Shown: positions 35,889 to 45,043, numbered from the stretch's first letter. The stretch: DNA of 64,000 nucleotides from Methylomonas sp. UP202 (GCF_029910655.1 NZ_CP123897.1:1178001-1242000); one strand, 5' to 3'. A program made the numbers and translations. Notes: generated from the letters alone by a model not told the origin.

Positions 35889-37508
35889 TCAGACCCCCCA
35901 TCTGCCGGAACCGAAGGTTTCCATCAGGAAGAATTGCAAAATCGGGTAACCGAATGCAATCAACATGAATACCGCGATGACCGCGTTCCACAATCCGAAA
36001 CTGTTCAAATAGGCTGGTAAATCCCGGACCGGATGAATCGGCTCGGCGTATTCCACTTCGCCTCGATAGGCTTCCGTGCCGCACTGGGTTTTATACAGGT
36101 TGTAGAGCAACATGCCGGAGGACACCAGCAGGATCGTGCCGCCGAAGATCATCGTGACTTCGTAGGGCTCCCAGGACAAGGTCAGCAAGTTGTTGTAATT
36201 GACGCTGTCTATCCGCCGCGGCTGGCCTAGCAAACCCAGAATGTGCCAGGGCGTGGTCATGATGATCATGCCGACGAACCAAGTCCATAATTGGGTGATC
36301 GCCAACGACGGGCAATGCAACGGTTTACCGGTCAGAACCGGCCAGAAATAATAGGCGATACCGAAATACATGATGATGGTCGTGCCGCCGAAGATCAGAT
36401 GGAAATGGCCGGATACCCAGGCGGTGTTATGTACCATCGCGTTCATTGCATAGCTGGCGTTGACCAGGCCGCCGAAGCCGCCGAAGATGAGCATCAGCAA
36501 GCCCAGAATTAGCGCCAACACCATTGGGTTGTTCCACGGCAGCGCGGCGATCCAGCCGAACAAGCCCTTGCCGCCGTTAAGGCGGCCGGCGATTTCCAGC
36601 GAGGCGATCACGGTAAAACCGGTGATGAAGGTCGGCAACGTGACGACGAAGGTGCCGATCGCGTGCAGGATTTTCCAGCCGTGCCCTTGCTCAGGATCCA
36701 TGTACAAATGGTGGAAGCCAATCGGCAAACTGAATACAACCAACAGAATGAACGCGGCTCTGGCCATTTCGTCGCTGAACAAATAACCGCCGGCCTGTTT
36801 GGGGACCAGGGTATAAAACGCGGTATAGGTTGGAATCAGCCAGAAATAGACGATGGGATGCAAGGTCCAGGCGAACAGCGTACGAGCCAAACCGGCGTCT
36901 ATCGTATCTATCCAGCCCAAGGCCCACGGGATCAATTGAAATAGGACTTCCACCGCGACGCCAACGCTGGTCCACAGCCACAGAATCGCATTGGCCGTGG
37001 TGGCGAACATCGCCAACGGCACCGCTTGGCCAGGATGAGCTTTTTTCCATTGCATGTACATCACGATCATCGACACGCACCAGAACCACGAGCCGACTAC
37101 CAGCAAGGTCGCGCCGATGTAAAACAACGGGTGGGCCATCAACGGCGGATAAAAGGTAAACAACACCGAGGCCTTGCCCAGCAGCAACGGCAGCGCGGCC
37201 AGCACCACGCCGGTCAGGGCAACGCCAAAACCGCTCCAAGCGAAACTTAGGTTCCAGATTGGCAGTTTCAGCGTGCTGGTGGCCACGTAGTAGCCGAAGC
37301 CCATGATGAAAAACGTTGTCAGTACAAAGCCCATCAGCACGCCATGGGTACTGACCGAGGCGTAATACACTTCCCGCGACTCCAAAAAGCCGAAGAAACC
37401 GCTACGTTCAATGACTTGGTACAGCCCCATCAACGCCGCCAAACCGAAGGCGGCGAACGCGACCCACAGATGGATCAGCGCCAGTTTTTTCGCGCTTGCG
37501 TTATCCAT
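35889..37508 (-). CDS. B-family (ba3-like) cytochrome c oxidase subunit I
   Basis: A 539-residue catalytic heme-copper oxidase subunit with about 13 to 14 membrane helices. It reduces O2 to water and pumps protons. Heme and copper ligands are seen in STHGVLMGFVL, WTLHPIVYFWLIPTYTAFY (CuB His and the cross-link Tyr), GFHHLYMDPEQ (the CuB His pair), and SGHFHLIFGG. The HPIVYFWLIPTY form points to the B (ba3-type) family rather than A or cbb3 types. It overlaps subunit II by 8 bases. Confidence 0.9.
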   Translation of the reverse strand: MDNASAKKLALIHLWVAFAAFGLAALMGLYQVIERSGFFGFLESREVYYASVSTHGVLMGFVLTTFFIMGFGYYVATSTLKLPIWNLSFAWSGFGVALTGVVLAALPLLLGKASVLFTFYPPLMAHPLFYIGATLLVVGSWFWCVSMIVMYMQWKKAHPGQAVPLAMFATTANAILWLWTSVGVAVEVLFQLIPWALGWIDTIDAGLARTLFAWTLHPIVYFWLIPTYTAFYTLVPKQAGGYLFSDEMARAAFILLVVFSLPIGFHHLYMDPEQGHGWKILHAIGTFVVTLPTFITGFTVIASLEIAGRLNGGKGLFGWIAALPWNNPMVLALILGLLMLIFGGFGGLVNASYAMNAMVHNTAWVSGHFHLIFGGTTIIMYFGIAYYFWPVLTGKPLHCPSLAITQLWTWFVGMIIMTTPWHILGLLGQPRRIDSVNYNNLLTLSWEPYEVTMIFGGTILLVSSGMLLYNLYKTQCGTEAYRGEVEYAEPIHPVRDLPAYLNSFGLWNAVIAVFMLIAFGYPILQFFLMETFGSGRWGV

Positions 37509-38025
37509 GTTGTTCTCCCCCTTGCTTGGCCAGCGCGTCCCACTCGGCCTTGCCTACCACCTTGATGTTGCTCCACATGTGGGCGTGGCCCATGCCGCAA
37601 TACTCGTTGCAGAGCAAGGGATAGTCGCCGGTGTGGTGCAGTTCGGTCTTGACCTGGGCGACATAGCCCGGCACGATCATCGTGCTCATATTGGTCATCG
37701 GCATGTGGACGCCGTGGATGACGTCCAGGCTGACCCAGCGGAAGGTGATCGGCGTTTCCGCCGGCACCGTGAGGGTTTTTGGGAAAAAGCCGTAGCGGCC
37801 GGCCACCATGCGCACCGTGACGCTGCCGTCCGGGTTGCGGCTGGCGCCGAGTTTGTCCTCGGCGAATTCCTTGGATAAATGCAGTTTGGCCGAGTCTATG
37901 GTTTCGACATTGCTCGGCGCGTGTATGCCGTGCAGCAAGGCCGAGCCGAGAATGGCCGAGACGAACACGCCGGCGATACCCAGCGCGACACCGGCCCAAT
38001 TTCGTTCCAGTTTATCGATATGCAT
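37501..38025 (-). CDS. Cytochrome c oxidase subunit II with CuA site
   Basis: A 174-residue subunit. One N-terminal membrane helix (about 12-34) precedes a periplasmic cupredoxin domain. The binuclear CuA ligands are seen in VIHGVHMP and CNEYCGMGHAHM. It takes electrons from cytochrome c. A single helix and short length are usual for ba3-type subunit II. It starts 9 bases after the small subunit and overlaps subunit I by 8 bases. Confidence 0.9.
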   Translation of the reverse strand: MHIDKLERNWAGVALGIAGVFVSAILGSALLHGIHAPSNVETIDSAKLHLSKEFAEDKLGASRNPDGSVTVRMVAGRYGFFPKTLTVPAETPITFRWVSLDVIHGVHMPMTNMSTMIVPGYVAQVKTELHHTGDYPLLCNEYCGMGHAHMWSNIKVVGKAEWDALAKQGGEQHG

Positions 38026-38034
38026 GGTGCCCCC

Positions 38035-38187
38035 TCAACCGATATGGCCGCGCGGCAGGAACACCCCGTAATACATCAGCAGCCAGGCGATCAGCATGCC
38101 GCCGCTGACGATCAGCATCAGCGCCCAGGTGCCGACCGGCGAGCTTTCCAGGATTTTTTTTCGTTCTTCTTCGCTTAATCGAGTCAT
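38035..38187 (-). CDS. Small single-helix oxidase subunit (subunit IIa-like)
   Basis: A 50-residue protein starting MTRLSEEERKKILESSP, followed by one hydrophobic helix (GTWALMLIVSGGMLIAWLL) and a short tail ending RGHIG. It is the first gene of the oxidase operon, 9 bases before subunit II. ba3-type oxidases have a short one-helix third subunit whose gene lies in this place, so that role is likely. Confidence 0.7.
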   Translation of the reverse strand: MTRLSEEERKKILESSPVGTWALMLIVSGGMLIAWLLMYYGVFLPRGHIG

Positions 38188-38348
38188 ACCCATCCTTCCT
38201 GTTTAATTATTTTTAGGAATTGAGCAATAAGCGCCGACTCGCGGCCCGTCATTCTTGGCGATGACTATTCCCTGGTTATTGCAAGGGAGATCATACCCTG
38301 ATCGCGCGCGGACGCAAAACGCCAAGGTGGCCTCGCGTTCCCGCTGCT

Positions 38349-39041
38349 TTAATGCGGGTGGGCGTTGAGGCGATACAGCTTGTAATCGACGAACTCCCCA
38401 GCTTCGGTCAGCGTTTCGGCATGGGTGAGCTCGATGTCGAAATGTTCGGCGTAAAGGTGCCGTACTTCGGCGGCGATCTCGGGGTGCGTGGCAACCGTTT
38501 CCGTGGTTTCGGCTTCCTCGGCGGTCAACAGAAAAATCTTGTCGGTATCTGGCAGAATGCGCTCCAGATGTGCGACGTAAAGTTTGCGAACCTCTTCCGG
38601 CAAGGCAGTCAATGCCGCGCGGTCGTAAACCGCGGCGACGGTGCCGAGATCGGTAGCGGTCAGCGAAAAATAATCGCCACACAATATCGTCAGGCGATCA
38701 TGCCGCCACGCCACGAATTTGCCGATTTTTCGACGGCTGGGTTTCAAGCTGTTCTCGCGGAAAAACGCCGCGACAGCAACCGGGCTGAGTTCGATGCCAA
38801 TCACTTCGTGGCCTTGTTCCAACAACCAGATCAGATCCAGGCTCTTGCCGCACAACGGCACGAATACGCGACTGCCCTCGGCCAAGTCCTGTCCGTTCCA
38901 AAAGCGGCGTAGTAAGGGATTAACCGCAGCTTGATGGAAGTCGTCGCGTTGGTCTCGCCAAAATTGCAACCAAAGCGGATTGTCGCGGGCGGTGGCGGCG
39001 GACGAGGAAGGCGTGGCAGGTTGCTGGGCTCGGTTGGACAT
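38349..39041 (-). CDS. tpm: Thiopurine S-methyltransferase family protein
   Basis: A 230-residue SAM-dependent methyltransferase. The TPMT signatures are the N-terminal FWRDQRDDFHQ and LLRRFW, VFVPLCGKSLDLIWLLEQGHEVIGIELS (SAM site), and AAVYDRAALTALP. Bacterial TPMTs methylate thiols and also selenium or tellurium species. The start at 39041 (MSNRAQQPA) is likely; the first 20 residues are low-complexity, so a later start near NPLWLQF is possible. A much longer frame to 39266 would be non-homologous. It is divergent from proA. Confidence 0.88.
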   Translation of the reverse strand: MSNRAQQPATPSSSAATARDNPLWLQFWRDQRDDFHQAAVNPLLRRFWNGQDLAEGSRVFVPLCGKSLDLIWLLEQGHEVIGIELSPVAVAAFFRENSLKPSRRKIGKFVAWRHDRLTILCGDYFSLTATDLGTVAAVYDRAALTALPEEVRKLYVAHLERILPDTDKIFLLTAEEAETTETVATHPEIAAEVRHLYAEHFDIELTHAETLTEAGEFVDYKLYRLNAHPH

Positions 39042-39419
39042 GGCTGACTCGCTGTGCGGTAGGGTTGTGCTTCGAAAAGGTTCTGATCGAACGGGCACAA
39101 CGCTTCGCGAGAAGAGCGATGCAGGCCGAAAAGGCGCTTGCGGCGGCGGAGCGACTGTGTCAAAAGTGCCCGCTGGGGTCAAGGGTAACACGCGGGCCGG
39201 TTGTCGTGCGGGAATTTGTCCGGTTTGGCGCGTGACCCAGCCGCGCTTCGATCTGAGCGCGGTCATAATGGTCGAACCGAGGCCGGCGAAATCGGTTTGT
39301 GTCGGCCGTGCGACTGCTGGGTTGAGAGGGCTGGACCCGCGCCGGGGCGACCGTTGGCCGCCCCGGCGCGGGTCTGGGTTATAATGGCGGTTTTTTCAAA
39401 ATCAACGAGTCGTAACATT
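39042..39419. other. Divergent tpm-proA intergenic region
   Basis: GC-rich, with no gene recognised. It holds a perfect 16-bp hairpin at 39334-39374 and a TATAAT at 39380-39385, the likely -10 box of proA, although no good -35 is seen at normal spacing. Confidence 0.5.
39334..39374. promoter_or_regulatory. Perfect GC-rich hairpin upstream of proA
   Basis: Arms of 16 bp (GACCCGCGCCGGGGCG and its exact complement) with a 9-base loop. It ends 5 bases before the putative -10 box and about 45 bases before the proA start. No T-run follows. It may be a binding site for a dimeric regulator or a terminator-like insulator. Confidence 0.6.
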
Positions 39420-40676
39420 GTGGACGTAACCCGCTACATGCAGCAATTGGGCAAGCAGGCCAGACAGGCCGGTCGCGAGATCAGCAAGGCCGATACCGGC
39501 CGCAAGAATCTGGCCCTGGTGAAAATCGCGGAAGCCTTGGCCGCCAACGCCGACACGTTGATCGCCGAAAACGCCAAGGATTTGCAAGCCGGCCAAGCCA
39601 ACGGCCTGGATGCCGCTTCGTTGGACAGGCTGGATCTGACGCCGGCCCGTATCGAAAAAATGGTCGAGGGCTTGACCCAAATCGCCGCGTTGCCGGACCC
39701 GGTCGGCGAAATCACCAACCTCAGTTACCGGCCGACCGGCATTCAAGTCGGACAAATGCGGGTGCCGCTGGGCGTGATCGGTATCATTTACGAATCCAGA
39801 CCGAATGTCACCGTCGATGCCGCCGCGCTGTGCCTGAAAGCCGGGAATGCCTGCATTTTGCGCGGCGGCTCCGAAGCCATTCATTCCAATCGGGCCATCG
39901 CCGCCTGTATCGCGCAAGGTTTGGCCGAGGCCGGACTGCCGCAACAGGCGGTGCAAGTCGTCGAGACCACCGACCGGGCGGCGGTCGGCGCGCTGGTGAC
40001 GATGAAGGAATTCGTCGATGTGATCGTGCCGCGCGGCGGTAAAAGTCTGATCGAGCGGATTAGCGCCGAGGCGACCATCCCGGTCATCAAACATCTGGAC
40101 GGCATTTGCCACGTTTACATCGACGCCAAGGCCAACCTCGACAAGGCGGTGGCGATCGCGTTGAACGCCAAGACCCATCGCTACGGCGTGTGCAACGCAA
40201 TGGAGACGCTATTGGTTGCCGAAAGCGTTGCCGGTGCGGTATTGCCGATTCTGGCCGAGCAATACGCCGCCAAGGGCGTGGAGTTGCGCGGCTGCCTGAA
40301 AACTTGTTCATTGATTCCGGGCGCGGTCAGGGCCAGCGAAGCCGACTGGCAAACCGAATATTTGGCGCCGATTTTATCGATCAAGATCGTCTCCGGCATC
40401 GACGAGGCGATAGACCACATCAACACCTATAGCTCGGCGCATACCGAAGCCATCGTTACCGAGGATTTCACGCTGGCCCGGCGTTTCTTGCGCGAGGTCG
40501 ATTCCAGTTCGGTGATGGTCAACGCCTCGACCCGTTTCGCCGACGGCTTCGAATACGGTCTGGGCGCCGAAATCGGCATCAGCACCGATAAATTGCACGC
40601 ACGCGGACCGGTTGGTTTGCACGGCTTGACTTCGTTGAAATACATCGTGTTGGGCGACGGGCATATCCGCCAATAA
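39420..40676 (+). CDS. proA: Gamma-glutamyl phosphate reductase
   Basis: A 418-residue enzyme of proline synthesis that reduces gamma-glutamyl phosphate with NADPH to glutamate semialdehyde. The aldehyde dehydrogenase fold is clear: [22 protein letters not shown]-like [11 protein letters not shown], and the catalytic Cys in [11 protein letters not shown]. The start is uncertain: GTG 39420 gives the usual family length, ATG 39438 ([10 protein letters not shown]) also fits, and ATG 39384 would overlap the putative -10 box. It shares TAATG with nadD. Confidence 0.93.
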   Translation: MDVTRYMQQLGKQARQAGREISKADTGRKNLALVKIAEALAANADTLIAENAKDLQAGQANGLDAASLDRLDLTPARIEKMVEGLTQIAALPDPVGEITNLSYRPTGIQVGQMRVPLGVIGIIYESRPNVTVDAAALCLKAGNACILRGGSEAIHSNRAIAACIAQGLAEAGLPQQAVQVVETTDRAAVGALVTMKEFVDVIVPRGGKSLIERISAEATIPVIKHLDGICHVYIDAKANLDKAVAIALNAKTHRYGVCNAMETLLVAESVAGAVLPILAEQYAAKGVELRGCLKTCSLIPGAVRASEADWQTEYLAPILSIKIVSGIDEAIDHINTYSSAHTEAIVTEDFTLARRFLREVDSSSVMVNASTRFADGFEYGLGAEIGISTDKLHARGPVGLHGLTSLKYIVLGDGHIRQ

Positions 40677-41317
40677 TGATCGGCGTTTACGGCGGCACCT
40701 TCAACCCGGTTCACTACGGGCATTTGCGGACCGCATTGGAAGTGCGCGAATGCTTCGAATTGGACGACTTGAAAATGATTCCGTGCCGGGTGCCGGCGCA
40801 TCGCGGCGAGCCGGATGTTTCGGCGGAGCACCGTTTGCGCATGCTGGAATTGGCGGTCGCCGGCACGCCCGGTTTGAGCGTCGATAGACGCGAACTGGAC
40901 CGGCCGGGACCGTCCTACATGGTGGATACCCTGCAATCGCTGGCGGCGGAGTTGCCGGGGTCCGGCTTGGTGCTGTTCGTCGGTGCCGACGCCTTCACCG
41001 GTCTGGAAGGCTGGTATCGTTGGCGGGACCTGTTCGATTACGCCCATATTGTGGTGATGACCCGGCCAGGCTTTCAACCGTCGGTACTTGGCGATTTTAT
41101 GCGAGCCCGCCTCGCGGCGCGGCGGGACGAGTTGCGCGACGCCAGGGCTGGCAAGTTGTTTTTTCAAGCGGTGACCTTGCTGGACATTGCCGCGACCCAA
41201 ATCCGCCGGATCGTCGCCGACGGGACGAATCCTAGATTTTTATTGCCGGACGCCGTTCTGGCCTATATTCAACAACATCAACTTTATCGAGCAAGCTCGA
41301 CCTCTACGGAAACCTGA
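40676..41317 (+). CDS. nadD: Nicotinate-nucleotide adenylyltransferase
   Basis: A 213-residue nucleotidyltransferase that joins ATP and nicotinate mononucleotide in NAD synthesis. It has the GGTFNPVHYGH (HxGH) motif at the N-terminus, FVGADAFTGLEGWYRW, and the TQIRRIVADG motif near the C-terminus. Start and stop share bases with proA (TAATG), and rsfS follows directly. The proA-nadD-rsfS order is common in gammaproteobacteria. Confidence 0.95.
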   Translation: MIGVYGGTFNPVHYGHLRTALEVRECFELDDLKMIPCRVPAHRGEPDVSAEHRLRMLELAVAGTPGLSVDRRELDRPGPSYMVDTLQSLAAELPGSGLVLFVGADAFTGLEGWYRWRDLFDYAHIVVMTRPGFQPSVLGDFMRARLAARRDELRDARAGKLFFQAVTLLDIAATQIRRIVADGTNPRFLLPDAVLAYIQQHQLYRASSTSTET

Positions 41318-41653
41318 ATGCAAAGTACCGAATTAGCCCAATTGGTCCAAACCGAACTGGATCTGCGCAAGGCCCTGCATATCGCGACGTTGGACGTACG
41401 CGACAAGACCAGCATCACCGATTTTATGATCGTGGCGACCGCGACCTCGGCGCGGCACGCCAAGTCGCTGTGCGATTACGTTGTCGTGAAAGTTAAGGAA
41501 AACGGCATCCAACCGATCGGTACCGAGGGCGAGCAAGGCTCGGATTGGGTTTTGCTGGATCTCGGCGACGTGATCGTGCACGTGATGACCGGCCAGGCTC
41601 GCGAGTTCTACCAGTTGGAAAAACTCTGGTCGGTACCGGCCAAATCCGCCTGA
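41318..41653 (+). CDS. rsfS: Ribosomal silencing factor
   Basis: A 111-residue RsfS/YbeB protein that binds ribosomal protein L14 and blocks subunit joining in slow growth. The core pattern KTSITDFMIVATATSARHAKS and GSDWVLLDLGDVIVHVM is conserved. It begins right after nadD. A short palindrome GGCCGATTT/AAATTGGCC follows at 41669-41686. Confidence 0.95.
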   Translation: MQSTELAQLVQTELDLRKALHIATLDVRDKTSITDFMIVATATSARHAKSLCDYVVVKVKENGIQPIGTEGEQGSDWVLLDLGDVIVHVMTGQAREFYQLEKLWSVPAKSA

Positions 41654-41743
41654 GCCGGGAGCCGGCGCGGCCGATTTAAATTGGCCGTCCTCCTCAAGAT
41701 TTCGGCCGGTCAGTCGATGACTAGGCTAGCCCGAGGAGGAACC

Positions 41744-42424
41744 ATGAACACCCTGAGACTGCTGTTAATCATCCCGTTGTTATGGCTGGCGGGCTGCGCC
41801 GGGCCGGCCGGCAAATCCGCCGCTCTGTCCGAGTCCAAAACGCTCAGCGCTAGTGGTATCAGCCGCTTCGACGACAGCGGCGCGCTGAACGTCAAGCAAC
41901 GCTGGCAGCAAGCCCAGCAGAATGCCAAACTCGATGCCTACCGTGATTTGGCCGCTCAACTTTATCGCGAGCCGCTGCCCAATGGCTCGACGGTCGGCGC
42001 CCAGGTGATGCGCGACGAAGCCTATCGGATTTACGTCGATAGCTATTTGCGCGAAGCCCGTCCCGCCGATTACCGTACCGTTCGCGATCATTTGAAAGCC
42101 ACATTGGACCTGACCTTGACGCCGCGCTTTTATCGCTGCATGGCGGGCGATGCGGGGCAGGTCGGGCAATGTCAGCAACAGGACCAAAAGCTGGCTTTCA
42201 GCCGGTTGGGGTACCGGGAGGCTACCGTGGTTTCCGCAAATCTGGCTTGCGGCAATCGGGATTGTAGCGACCAATACCACGTCAAGGGCTTTTCCAAACA
42301 ACCCAATGTCGTCGATGATGTCTTGCTTGATGCCGGCATGTACGACAGCGAATGGACAATCAACACCGGCGCGCGTACGCTGTTGAATTATTTCCTGACC
42401 AACGGGTTCCTCAATGCGCTGTAA
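41744..42424 (+). CDS. LPP20/FlgP-like lipoprotein
   Basis: A 226-residue protein with a lipobox (LWLAGC, Cys at about 16), so probably an outer-membrane lipoprotein. The region QNAKLDAYRDLAAQLY and a later MRDEAYRIYVDSYLR are the signature of the LPP20/FlgP family, whose Vibrio and Campylobacter members help build flagellar outer rings. ATG 41744 has GAGGAGGA upstream. It overlaps the next gene by 11 bases. No other flagellar gene is present in the window. Confidence 0.65.
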   Translation: MNTLRLLLIIPLLWLAGCAGPAGKSAALSESKTLSASGISRFDDSGALNVKQRWQQAQQNAKLDAYRDLAAQLYREPLPNGSTVGAQVMRDEAYRIYVDSYLREARPADYRTVRDHLKATLDLTLTPRFYRCMAGDAGQVGQCQQQDQKLAFSRLGYREATVVSANLACGNRDCSDQYHVKGFSKQPNVVDDVLLDAGMYDSEWTINTGARTLLNYFLTNGFLNAL

Positions 42425-43580
42425 CGGCTTTAGCCACGTTTTACTGATTTTGCTGTTGGCCGGTTGCGGCGGCGCCGGTACGCGAGACGATAGTGCCGGC
42501 GATTTGGCGGCCTCGCGACAGGTTAGCGCCGAGGGTAGCGCCGCGATTGCCGGTGCGAATCGCGAGGCGGCTCGGCGGGCCGCTATCGACAACGCGGTCG
42601 ACGCGGCTTCGGCTCGGCTGCGGCGCGGCAATCGCGGCGACCAGTTGATCAGCGATATCAAGGTGGTCGACGAATGGCAGGACGGCGCCGTCTACCACGT
42701 GCAAGTGCTGGCAATGTTGGCGGACAGCGAGCGTTGCGCGTCTCCCTATCGCAAGAAGATTGTCGCGACCGGCTTTCCGATTATGAACGCCGACCAGCTC
42801 AGCGGTTCCGAGAGCCAGGATTTGTACAGCGGCATTCCTCGCGAGATCAACAATCGACTCATGGAAACAGGCGACTTTATCGGCCGCAACCTGACCAATG
42901 CCGCGCTGTACGCCCGACCGGACATCGCGCCGGAGTTGGTGCCGGCCGAGGGCAGCGGTGAATCCATGGTGTTGAACGTGGCCCGCCAGCAAAACGCGCA
43001 GTTCGTGCTGTCCGGCGTGATACGCGATTTTCGGATCGAATCCACCGAGTACGTGCGCGGCACCGGCGTGTTGGCCGATCTGAAATCGCTGGTCCGCGAT
43101 TTTGTCGGTCGGCGCAGCGTCGGCATCGACGTATTCGTTTACGACGGCTTTACCGGGGCGCTGTTGTTTCAGCAGCGCTACACCGACTCCATCGTCGGCG
43201 ATGTCAGCCTGCCGACCGGCTACACGGTCGGTAGCGACCGCTTCAACGCGACGCCTGCCGGCCATAAGATCGACGAGATCATTACTCAGGCTTCGGAAGA
43301 CATACACAAAATGTTCGGCTGTTACCCGTTCGCTACACGGGTGGCGCGGGTCGAATCCGGCCGCGTCGTGATTGCCGCCGGGGCGCAAGATAAGGTCAAG
43401 GCCGGCGACAAATTGATGGTGTATCCACTGGCCCAGAATCGGGCCGATACCGGCTTGGGTGACCCCAGCGGCATTTTGACCATCGTCGACGTTAGCGCCG
43501 CGACCGCCGTCGGTCAAATGGACGCCGGCGCCGCCATTGTCCGGCCCGGCGACTGGGTCAAGAGTTTTCAGTCGCGTTAA
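42414..43580 (+). CDS. FlgT-like exported lipoprotein
   Basis: A 388-residue protein with a lipobox (LLLAGC, Cys at about 18). The arrangement looks like flagellar assembly protein FlgT: an N-terminal domain (EGSAAIAGANREAARRAAIDNAVDAAS), a middle domain with FVLSGVIRDFRIE and SVGIDVFVYDGFTG, and a C-terminal domain with GRVVIAAGAQDKVKAGDKLMVY. FlgT forms the H ring around the polar flagellar basal body. It is translationally coupled to the FlgP-like gene and overlaps the convergent gpx stop by 4 bases. It is likely the same pathway as its neighbour. Confidence 0.7.
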   Translation: MRCNGFSHVLLILLLAGCGGAGTRDDSAGDLAASRQVSAEGSAAIAGANREAARRAAIDNAVDAASARLRRGNRGDQLISDIKVVDEWQDGAVYHVQVLAMLADSERCASPYRKKIVATGFPIMNADQLSGSESQDLYSGIPREINNRLMETGDFIGRNLTNAALYARPDIAPELVPAEGSGESMVLNVARQQNAQFVLSGVIRDFRIESTEYVRGTGVLADLKSLVRDFVGRRSVGIDVFVYDGFTGALLFQQRYTDSIVGDVSLPTGYTVGSDRFNATPAGHKIDEIITQASEDIHKMFGCYPFATRVARVESGRVVIAAGAQDKVKAGDKLMVYPLAQNRADTGLGDPSGILTIVDVSAATAVGQMDAGAAIVRPGDWVKSFQSR

Positions 43581-44068
43581 ACGTTTTCCGCCAATAAGGC
43601 TTCGATGTCGCCGCGCAAGGTCTCCGGAGCGGTCAGTGGCGCGTAGCGTTGTTTGACGCAACCATTCCGGCCGATCAGAAATTTGGTGAAATTCCATTTG
43701 ATCGCTTCCGAACCCAGCACGCCCGGCGCGCTAGCCTTCAGAAATGCGTACAACGGATGTGCGCCGTCGCCGTTGACTTCGATTTTTTCGAATATCGGGA
43801 AGTCGATTTGATAATTCATCGCGCAAAATTCGCCGATCGCCTGGCTGTCGCCGGGTTCCTGGGCGCCGAATTGATTACACGGAAAGCCCAACACCGCGAA
43901 GCCCCGGTCTCGATATTCGCGGTATAGCGCTTGCAAGCCTTGGTATTGCGGGGTGAAGCCGCAACGGCTCGCGGTATTGACGATCAACAGTACTTGGCCG
44001 CGGAAGGTGTCGAGTGCCAACGGCGCGCCGCTCAGGGTGACGGCTGAAAACCGGTAAATAGTGTCCAT
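43577..44068 (-). CDS. Glutathione peroxidase (thiol peroxidase type)
   Basis: A 163-residue thioredoxin-fold peroxidase that reduces peroxides with glutathione or thioredoxin. Active-site elements are in place: Cys in NTASRCGFTPQY, Gln in FPCNQFGAQEPG and WNFTKFLI. The active residue is Cys, not selenocysteine. It converges with the FlgT-like gene, overlapping by 4 bases. Confidence 0.93.
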   Translation of the reverse strand: MDTIYRFSAVTLSGAPLALDTFRGQVLLIVNTASRCGFTPQYQGLQALYREYRDRGFAVLGFPCNQFGAQEPGDSQAIGEFCAMNYQIDFPIFEKIEVNGDGAHPLYAFLKASAPGVLGSEAIKWNFTKFLIGRNGCVKQRYAPLTAPETLRGDIEALLAENV

Positions 44069-44095
44069 GGTAGCTTTGTCGATGAATGTGGCTGG

Positions 44096-44121
44096 CCCGG
44101 ACCGGCGGGAGCCGGTCCGGG
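44096..44121. repeat. Perfect 11-bp hairpin between gpx and the next gene
   Basis: CCCGGACCGGC, a 4-base loop, and the exact complement. No T-run on either side. It may end or stabilise the transcript of the gene at 44132. Confidence 0.55.
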
Positions 44122-44131
44122 GCGTTGACCC

Positions 44132-44782
44132 TCAGGCCGGAAAACCGCCGGTTAGGCGTTTGTCCAGTTCGGTTTGCAACAGCGCCGCGTAATGCCGCTT
44201 CAACGCGGAGTCGGTCGGTTGCGGCGGCAATTGGGATTGTATATCGGATAGCAATTGCGTCAGTACGTGCCGTTTCAACACCGAGTCCTCGGGCAGCTGC
44301 GCTGATTTGGGTATGGTGCGGGCCGGCTGGTGGCCGGCTGCCGACGCCGGTCGCACTGCGGATGCCGTTTCGAGTGCCGCTTTTTGCATTGCGTCGTAGT
44401 GTCGGCGCAGCACGGAATCGGTGGGATAAGGTCTCGCCCGTTGCTCGCGCTCGGCGAGGCGCATCGCCAGAAAATGGCGGCGCAGCACCGAGTCTTCCGG
44501 GATCGCCGTATCGCTCGCAGTGTGCGGCAAGGGCACCGCGGAGACGGCGCCGAGGTTGACAGGCGCGGCGCTCGGTTTTGCAGGCTCGGCGCATGTTGGT
44601 TCCGCCGCGGGCGGCGCGTTCAGGTGTTGTGGGTTCGCGTCGGCTGGCATTGCCGAACCAGGCGTTGCAATTTGCGCGGTTTCCAGCTGCCGGCGAAGGG
44701 CGATCTTGCGTTTGATCGCCCAGACCAACAGACCCAGCAGCAATAGCGAAAAAATGGTTGAGACGACGATAATTTGGATCAT
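44132..44782 (-). CDS. Membrane-anchored protein with four DSVLRRH repeats
   Basis: A 216-residue protein, family not recognised. One N-terminal membrane helix (residues 3-23) and basic residues are followed by a Pro/Ala-rich spacer (35-90). Four copies of the motif P-[ET]-D-S-[VA]-L-[KR]-R-H then start at residues 95, 120, 164 and 189. Spacing is 25, 44 and 25, so two pairs of an E-type plus a T-type copy seem to come from duplication of a pair. Between the motifs lie short helix-forming segments. The anchored cytoplasmic tail could be a docking platform (inference). Confidence 0.6.
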   Translation of the reverse strand: MIQIIVVSTIFSLLLLGLLVWAIKRKIALRRQLETAQIATPGSAMPADANPQHLNAPPAAEPTCAEPAKPSAAPVNLGAVSAVPLPHTASDTAIPEDSVLRRHFLAMRLAEREQRARPYPTDSVLRRHYDAMQKAALETASAVRPASAAGHQPARTIPKSAQLPEDSVLKRHVLTQLLSDIQSQLPPQPTDSALKRHYAALLQTELDKRLTGGFPA

Positions 44783-45043
44783 GAGCTTTCCCCTGGTTAT
44801 TGTTGTTATCGATCCGGAATGGACGTCGGGCCTGCAGTGGTTTCAGGCTGAGCTCGGCCCAGCGGCACGGTCCGGTTCAAAGCATCGTTGCGCTTCCGCG
44901 TTCCGTTCGTCCTGGTGCCGGCGTTACCTTGGCGGTAGCGCTTTCGGGGCGCGGCGATCGGTCGGCGGCTGGCCGGCCAATCGGGGTGATTTATATCATA
45001 AATCCTTGAAAAACTTATGAAGTCTATTTAAGTGGCGTCCGCG

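Noticed and set aside
38188-38348. Sigma-54 promoter for the oxidase operon
   Set aside because: GCAA and GCC boxes occur but not at the required -24/-12 spacing on the minus strand.
42441-43697. 418-codon open frame on the minus strand opposite the FlgT-like gene
   Set aside because: GC-rich coding DNA often leaves the opposite strand open; the translation has no family features and the plus-strand gene is well supported.
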